Source: Oxyruncus cristatus (taxonomy: Eukaryota > Chordata > Aves > Passeriformes > Cotingidae). From it: a stretch of 64,000 nt of DNA. Position numbers and translations under genes: made by a program. The DNA lies in the NCBI GenBank assembly GCA_013399855.1, contig VXAY01002208.1, forward strand, positions 395,585-459,584, in the 5' to 3' direction. This document shows positions 59,190 to 64,000 of this stretch, piece after piece; positions within the stretch are counted from its first letter, which is position 1; each line of letters starts with the position of its first letter. The notes under the pieces were generated by a model. That model was given only the letters and a program-made list of their open reading frames with translations, searched no databases and was not told where the DNA came from.

Positions 59190-59445
59190 CATGGAGAGTA
59201 TAATAATTGAAAAGCTGGCATAGTGTAATCCCGAGGTTTATATCAAAGCCTCTTATGGGTGCATCACGCATTTCCAAACACTCCCGTTAATGTATTCTCT
59301 TGGAGAAATGCACTGATCCAGGCGGTTCCTGGGTTTACCATTCCAAATGAGGATGCCTTAATTACTGCTGACCTGATTTGAATACGGGCTGGGCTGATTT
59401 CATTTAAAATATTGATTGCATTGGATTGGTTATGCTTTTGCTTTA
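59190..59445. promoter_or_regulatory. AT-rich candidate conserved element
   Basis: Non-repetitive block with TATAATAATTGAAAAGC, TTAATGTATTC, CCTTAATTACTGC and AATATTGATTGCATTGG. AT-richness rises sharply against GC-rich flanks and no frame is open. It has several homeodomain-type cores. One of the more convincing enhancer-like blocks here, but untested. Confidence 0.27.
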
Positions 59446-60319
59446 TTCCTGGAACAGCCACCGTCCTCTCTTAAATCTGTGTGTTGGGATCCAGCCTTAT
59501 CCCTGTTCCCCTCACAAAGGGACGCAGTGCTGAGCTGACCTTGCCAGTTAAAGCTCTCCTTGTGCTTTTCCATGTCATCCCTCAGTTTTTGTGGTGGTAG
59601 CCAGCTCTGGTGTGTGGGTGGAGGCCATGGAGAGGATGGTGGTCGGGGCTCCAGGACACATCTGGTCCATCCCAGGCTGCAGTGCCAGCACCACTTGTGA
59701 GGTCTGGGGGAGCTGCACTTTCCCTGAGGAACTGTTCCACTGCATTTCTGGTAATGGGGGGAGCTGGGCTTTCTCCAGATCCACGGGAGCTCCGGGGCTG
59801 AGATCAAAGCACAGCTGGTCGGGGAGCGGGGAGAGCATCCGACCGCAAATAATTGTTCCAGCTTGAAATGCCAAGTGACAGTGAATGGCATTTGAAACAA
59901 GTGCTGGGGTGGGTCTGCTCAAATCTGTTCCTGGTAGGGCTTAGAGAACTGGTCCCGCTGCATTTAAACTGCCCAACCAGCGTCGGGTCTGAAATCCTTC
60001 AAGAGAAAGGACTTCTGTGGTTGAGAAGTCTGGTTGAGTGCTTTGAAAGCCTTAAGATTTTGGGTTTTGCCTTGAAAGGGAAACAACGCTCAGGATTTCC
60101 CCCAGGAAACAAGGCTTTTGGAGCCTGCAGAGCCAGCGAGGAGCTCTCTCCTCTGGGGGTTCGTCCTCGCCCAAGATGGCTGTAGAGGGATGTGTGGGAG
60201 AAGGGAGAAGCGGGAGGATCTGGAGAGCTGCCAGGCCTCTAAAAGGGCTGTGTAGTAAACAGTCATTAGGTGGAAAATGATGAGGATTAGCACTTTCTGA
60301 ATGGCCCCAGGGCTGTGAT

Positions 60320-60340
60320 GTTTTTTTTTGGGGGGGGGGT
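60320..60340 (+). repeat. T-run/G-run junction
   Basis: T9 passing straight into G10, then TTGTTGGGG; low-complexity sequence and a possible assembly weak point. Confidence 0.85.
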
Positions 60341-61839
60341 TGTTGGGGTTTCCTTGTTAGTGTAAATGTACAGGTGTAAATGGGAAATTTGTGAGGGCCT
60401 GAGCTTTTCAAAAGCAAAAGCTAAATAAGGTTCTGCCATTTGTTTGTGAGTGTTCCTTCATGGCTGTATCACCCTGTTGTACTTATTCTTCCTTTATAGC
60501 TTTTTAATTCTTATTAGATTAAAGAATCATTGTAGGTACATGAAATAAGATAATATGGACATAATATTGACTGATCTGTTCAGGGTCCAAGCAACGGTGG
60601 CAAGTGAAGGATGCCTCTTCCTTCCCATGTAGGAAGTGCTTCATCTATTTCCGTAACCCAAGACAACTCAAGACCTGAGTCTGCTGAAATTTCAGGGACA
60701 AGGTGGAGGTTTTCCATAGGAAGCCCTGAATGCAGGGATGTGACTCCAGAAACTACAGTGGAGCTGGATACGATGAGCCACAGAGATGGTGCTGCAGCTC
60801 TGCTGTCCTTGGAGGCGCTTGGTCAGATGCAAATCTGGTGATAAAAGCAAAACAAACCCCAGCAAAATGGATACACCCCAACCCCATAAATTGAACTGAA
60901 TTCTACTTTCGTGCCTCAGGTTGGAGTTTAGAGCAGATTTGGGTGGCCTGTGCAAATTCTGAGAGGAACAGCACCGGTTCTGAGCCACTTGGAAGAACCA
61001 CAACCTGAAGGGCTGAGGGTTTCAGGCCATCACTCCATCCATTGGGAACAGCAGAAAACAGCTCAGTAACTGCTCAGGGGATAGAGTCAGCGTGTAGTGG
61101 TAGTGTTTCTTTCCTAAAAGCACAATTGTGACTGATAAAGTGCACTGCAGAGCTGTAGGAAAAACTTTAATCTCCACAGACTTATTCCAACCAGGTTTAC
61201 CAGACTGACTCTTTTTCAGCTGGGAACTGGGTGTCTGAATCTGTAACGAGGTCCCGACCTTCACGTGACCCGTGTTGTGTGAGCCACGGGCTGGGAAGGA
61301 TGAAGTCACTGTGCAGGAAGGATTGACCAGCAGCTGTGGGAAAGGTGGAGGGAAATACAGCTTCTCTGGCCAAGCCCAGGTGCGTTTGGGCACGCAGGGG
61401 AGGGAGCCCGGGTGCCGCAGCAGAAGCATCACTATGCTGGTTTGCAGCAATACCACCTTTTTTTGGTGCTTTATCCTCTTCTGTAAATGCCTGGAAAAAC
61501 AACCAAGTGGAATGTTCCTCCTTCTGCCGTTTTGTGCTGGTGGAAAGAAATCGCTCGTGATGTAATTTGAAATGGCAAAGCCATCACGGGTCGGTTACGA
61601 AAAATGCCGGTGACTTCCCTGTGTTTGTTCTTTCCTAGTGGTTGCTGTCGGCCCCAGAACTTTGCACCTCCCAAATATTTTGTGGAATTGGTTTAATGAA
61701 CCAAACTGGCTGGGACTGGGTTACTTTAGCAGGCAGCTCAACCTGAGCCTTGGCCTCGATGAGGTTTGGGCTCTGTGTCCCGGGGAAGCAGCGGTCCCCA
61801 AAAATGTTGAGCAGATGTTGCTTGCTGGATAATAGAGTT

Positions 61840-61855
61840 AAAAAAAAAAAAAAAA
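61840..61855 (+). repeat. Poly(A) run, A16
   Basis: Homopolymer of 16 A; no retroposon body recognised upstream. Confidence 0.9.
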
Positions 61856-62285
61856 GGTGAAAATCATTAGGTATTTGGAATGCTGAGAGGTTTAATCATG
61901 AATTCTAACTGCTGGGGATTTGGCATGATGTGTCACGTTTAGTTTTTGGGCCATGAAGTAAGAAAGAAATAGTCTGATTGCATTTGAAAGTTGCCAGATA
62001 ATGAAAACAACTGCCAAGATCTTATTTAAATATGAAATGAATATCGAGTGGCATTTATGGAACTCTGAAGGGAGATTGTTACTGAGAGGAGACAAGTGGA
62101 GATCAGAAGTTATTGGTTCCTGAAGGAGGAATTCTGGAATATTCTTCCAGGATAGCACACATAGTTATCTTATTAAAAACTCCAAAAAGCAAACAGGTGA
62201 TAGAAACAATCTGAAAGATCCTGTCCACTGGGGAGAACCCCATAAATCTTCAACATCTGTACCCAATTATTGAGCTTCTCCAGGC

Positions 62286-62299
62286 TTTTTTTTTTTTTT
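62286..62299 (+). repeat. Poly(T) run, T14
   Basis: Homopolymer of 14 T, also serving as the pyrimidine tract of an acceptor-like sequence ending at 62306. Confidence 0.9.
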
Positions 62300-63220
62300 C
62301 CTGTAGTGCACATTTCTCACTATGAACTAATAGTACATAATAATAAAATCTTGGGTGTCTGCCAGCACAAACAGGGCTTTGGCTGACTTTTCCAGTGTTT
62401 GTGGAAGTAGAAAAGCAATGCAGCTGTTGGGTTGGGCCTGTGCCAGCTCAGGATCCATTTCCCAGACAAAAAACCTCCGATCAGAAAGAACTAATCATCA
62501 GATATTTTCCATATTGCTGCGTTGTGCAGGTTTCTCTCTGCCGTCGTGACTGGGGGGTTTGTCGGCAGGTTTGGGGCTCTGCACCTGCAGTGACCACACA
62601 GTTACAGGGGGTTTGCTCCTGGTTCTTCCCCTGTGTCTCGTGAGATGGGTCTCAGACCTTGGTGTGCAGATACTCAGTGCTGGTTCCCTGCGAGCCCAGC
62701 GCAAAGAGCCATGAAGGTTTGGGGTCAATTTGCTGTTATTTTGTTCCCGTTCCCGCTTCCCTTCCCGGGGTGTGCGGGGCGGGCGGCGCCGCTCCCTGCA
62801 CACCAAACCCTGCCTGCGTGGGGCCAGGAGCTGTTTAGAGCCAAGTGCCAATAGCAATAGTGGGATATCTGGAAGGAGACAATGTCAGTGGTGTGTTTGT
62901 TTGCCTATTTTGCTTGGAGAGTCCAGAGCTGTGAATAAGGCGCAGGACCTCGTGCCCCGGGCTGCTCTCGGGGAGCCGGCGTGTGTGGCCCTGGGGAGCA
63001 GAGGAGCCCTTTTCCCAGCCCTGCCTCCTGGAGAAGGCCTCTGGCTGGTTGTGCAGCCGAGTTCCAGGCTTGAGGGGTCAGCTGGGCAGGGCTGGTCGGG
63101 GTTTTTGGGGTGGCTGTCCTTGGCTGGAGGAGCTGGACTCGCTGGGAGAAGTGTCTCGCTGGGGGCGGCGTACGGGACAAGTCCCTGAGTATTAGCAAAC
63201 TGACACGGAAAACCTGGAAA

Positions 63221-63660
63221 GAGTCATTGCTGTATCATATATAAAATGATAAATATCTCTGTCTCACATGAGGCTGCACGTAAGGATATGCACTGAAATA
63301 TTTATAACAAAAAAAAAGTCAACCACAGTAGAAACATCAAAGAACTGAAATACTGACCTGAGTTATTTAAGATGTAGCTTTTCTGGGCTTTTGCTTCCCT
63401 TCTCTCATCTTATTTCCCAGGATTTTAAATTCTGGCCTGGATGCTTTTTCCTCCCAGGATGCATCTCAAACTGTTTGGTCACGAATGTCCTGAATAACAA
63501 ATTGACTTAATTTAGATGGCATTAAGGCTCTTTAACCCATCTCCAGGGCAGGGATGCCCTGAGGGCGTGCATTTAAATGAAGGCCATTATGATACACGTT
63601 TCTCTTCCTTGCCTGACTATTTTATCAATGCATCGGATGAAAGTTGAAGGGGAAGGGTTT
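63221..63660. promoter_or_regulatory. AT-rich candidate conserved blocks
   Basis: Two AT-rich, non-repetitive patches: 63225-63320 (TATCATATATAAAATGATAAATATC) and 63500-63660 (ATTTAAATGAAGGCC, TTTTATCAATGCATCGG). They carry GATA-, POU- and homeodomain-like cores and no open frame. Called from composition only. Confidence 0.22.
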
Positions 63661-64000
63661 CTGTTAGTCTTGTCGGGAGTTGGCCAAAAAGAAATGTGAA
63701 GAATGTAGAAAGGAATTAACAGCTGGTGTCCATTTAAAACTTCCATGTGGGCAAATGCAGGGAATCTGCTCAGTTTTACCTGTTGTCTTCCTCTGGTCAG
63801 TGCCCACTAACCCACCAGAGTTTTAGTTCAGGATGAGGAGGCCAGTTTGGATGTGATGCTCTGGGTTCCCCTGCCAAGAAACTAATGAGTGGATGATGTG
63901 TTTTGTTTCCCCTGGGGAGGATGAGACACATTTCCTCCTCTCGGGGAGCCAGCGGCTCAAGCTGTGCTTGGTTACTTGAACCAGAAATCTTGTTGGCCCT
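63661..64000. other. Noncoding window end, nothing recognisable
   Basis: No gene, repeat or RNA is supported up to the window edge. Confidence 0.5.

Larger units (their letters stand above)
59446..63220. other. Single-copy noncoding DNA, no gene seen
   Basis: Domain-free frames up to 156 codons. Contains a T9G10 junction near 60320-60339, an octamer ATGCAAAT at 60827-60834, A16 at 61840-61855, T14 at 62286-62299 followed by an acceptor-like CCTGTAG (ending 62306), and a small CpG-rich patch near 62750-62830. Confidence 0.5.

Overview
This window looks like nuclear DNA from a bird. The only transposon family I can recognise is CR1, present as short 3'-terminal fragments with the avian-type tail. 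There are no Alu, L1, B1 or bacterial features. Repeats are sparse, base composition is moderate, and GC-rich CpG patches sit in AT-richer single-copy DNA. Bird is an inference from CR1 type and low repeat load; a crocodilian or turtle is less likely but not excluded.

I recognise no protein-coding gene. Almost all open frames are short and of the length expected by chance at this composition, and none carries a domain I can name. The window is best read as intronic and/or intergenic DNA of a long vertebrate locus. I report several exon-like segments (acceptor, open frame, donor), all at low confidence. The best is on the minus strand at 47396-47543.

Layout. 1-16 kb: single-copy noncoding DNA with a textbook recursive-splice motif at 2484, an exon-like/homeodomain-rich segment at 6825-7035, a G-homopolymer with an ambiguous base at 12.15 kb, and an AT-rich homeodomain, HNF1 and GATA motif cluster at 14.5-15.2 kb. 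16-25 kb: an exon-like segment (16151-16262), a CpG-rich patch with a perfect RFX X-box (16880-17310), a microexon-like site (19571-19583) and two more exon-like segments. 25-39 kb: quiet DNA with a degraded ancient CR1-like piece (31.8 kb) and two CR1 fragments (36.4 and 38.3 kb). 39.7-42.0 kb: a purine-rich tract leading into a strong CpG island that holds a 52-bp GC-rich tandem repeat and is interrupted by a 601-base assembly gap (40875-41475), flanked by good splice donors. This is the best promoter or first-exon candidate, and its core is missing. 42-57 kb: single-copy DNA with the minus-strand exon candidate, conserved-element-like AT-rich stretches, a 9-bp inverted repeat and a third CR1 (50.9 kb). 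57.6-58.7 kb: a GC-rich patch with the longest uninterrupted frame (344 codons, minus strand) and four CACGTG E-boxes. 58.7-64 kb: more AT-rich candidate conserved elements.

The functional reading (long intron or regulatory desert of a developmental or neural gene, with a CpG-island promoter near 41 kb) is inference. No alignment could be run, so no gene name or orthology is given.
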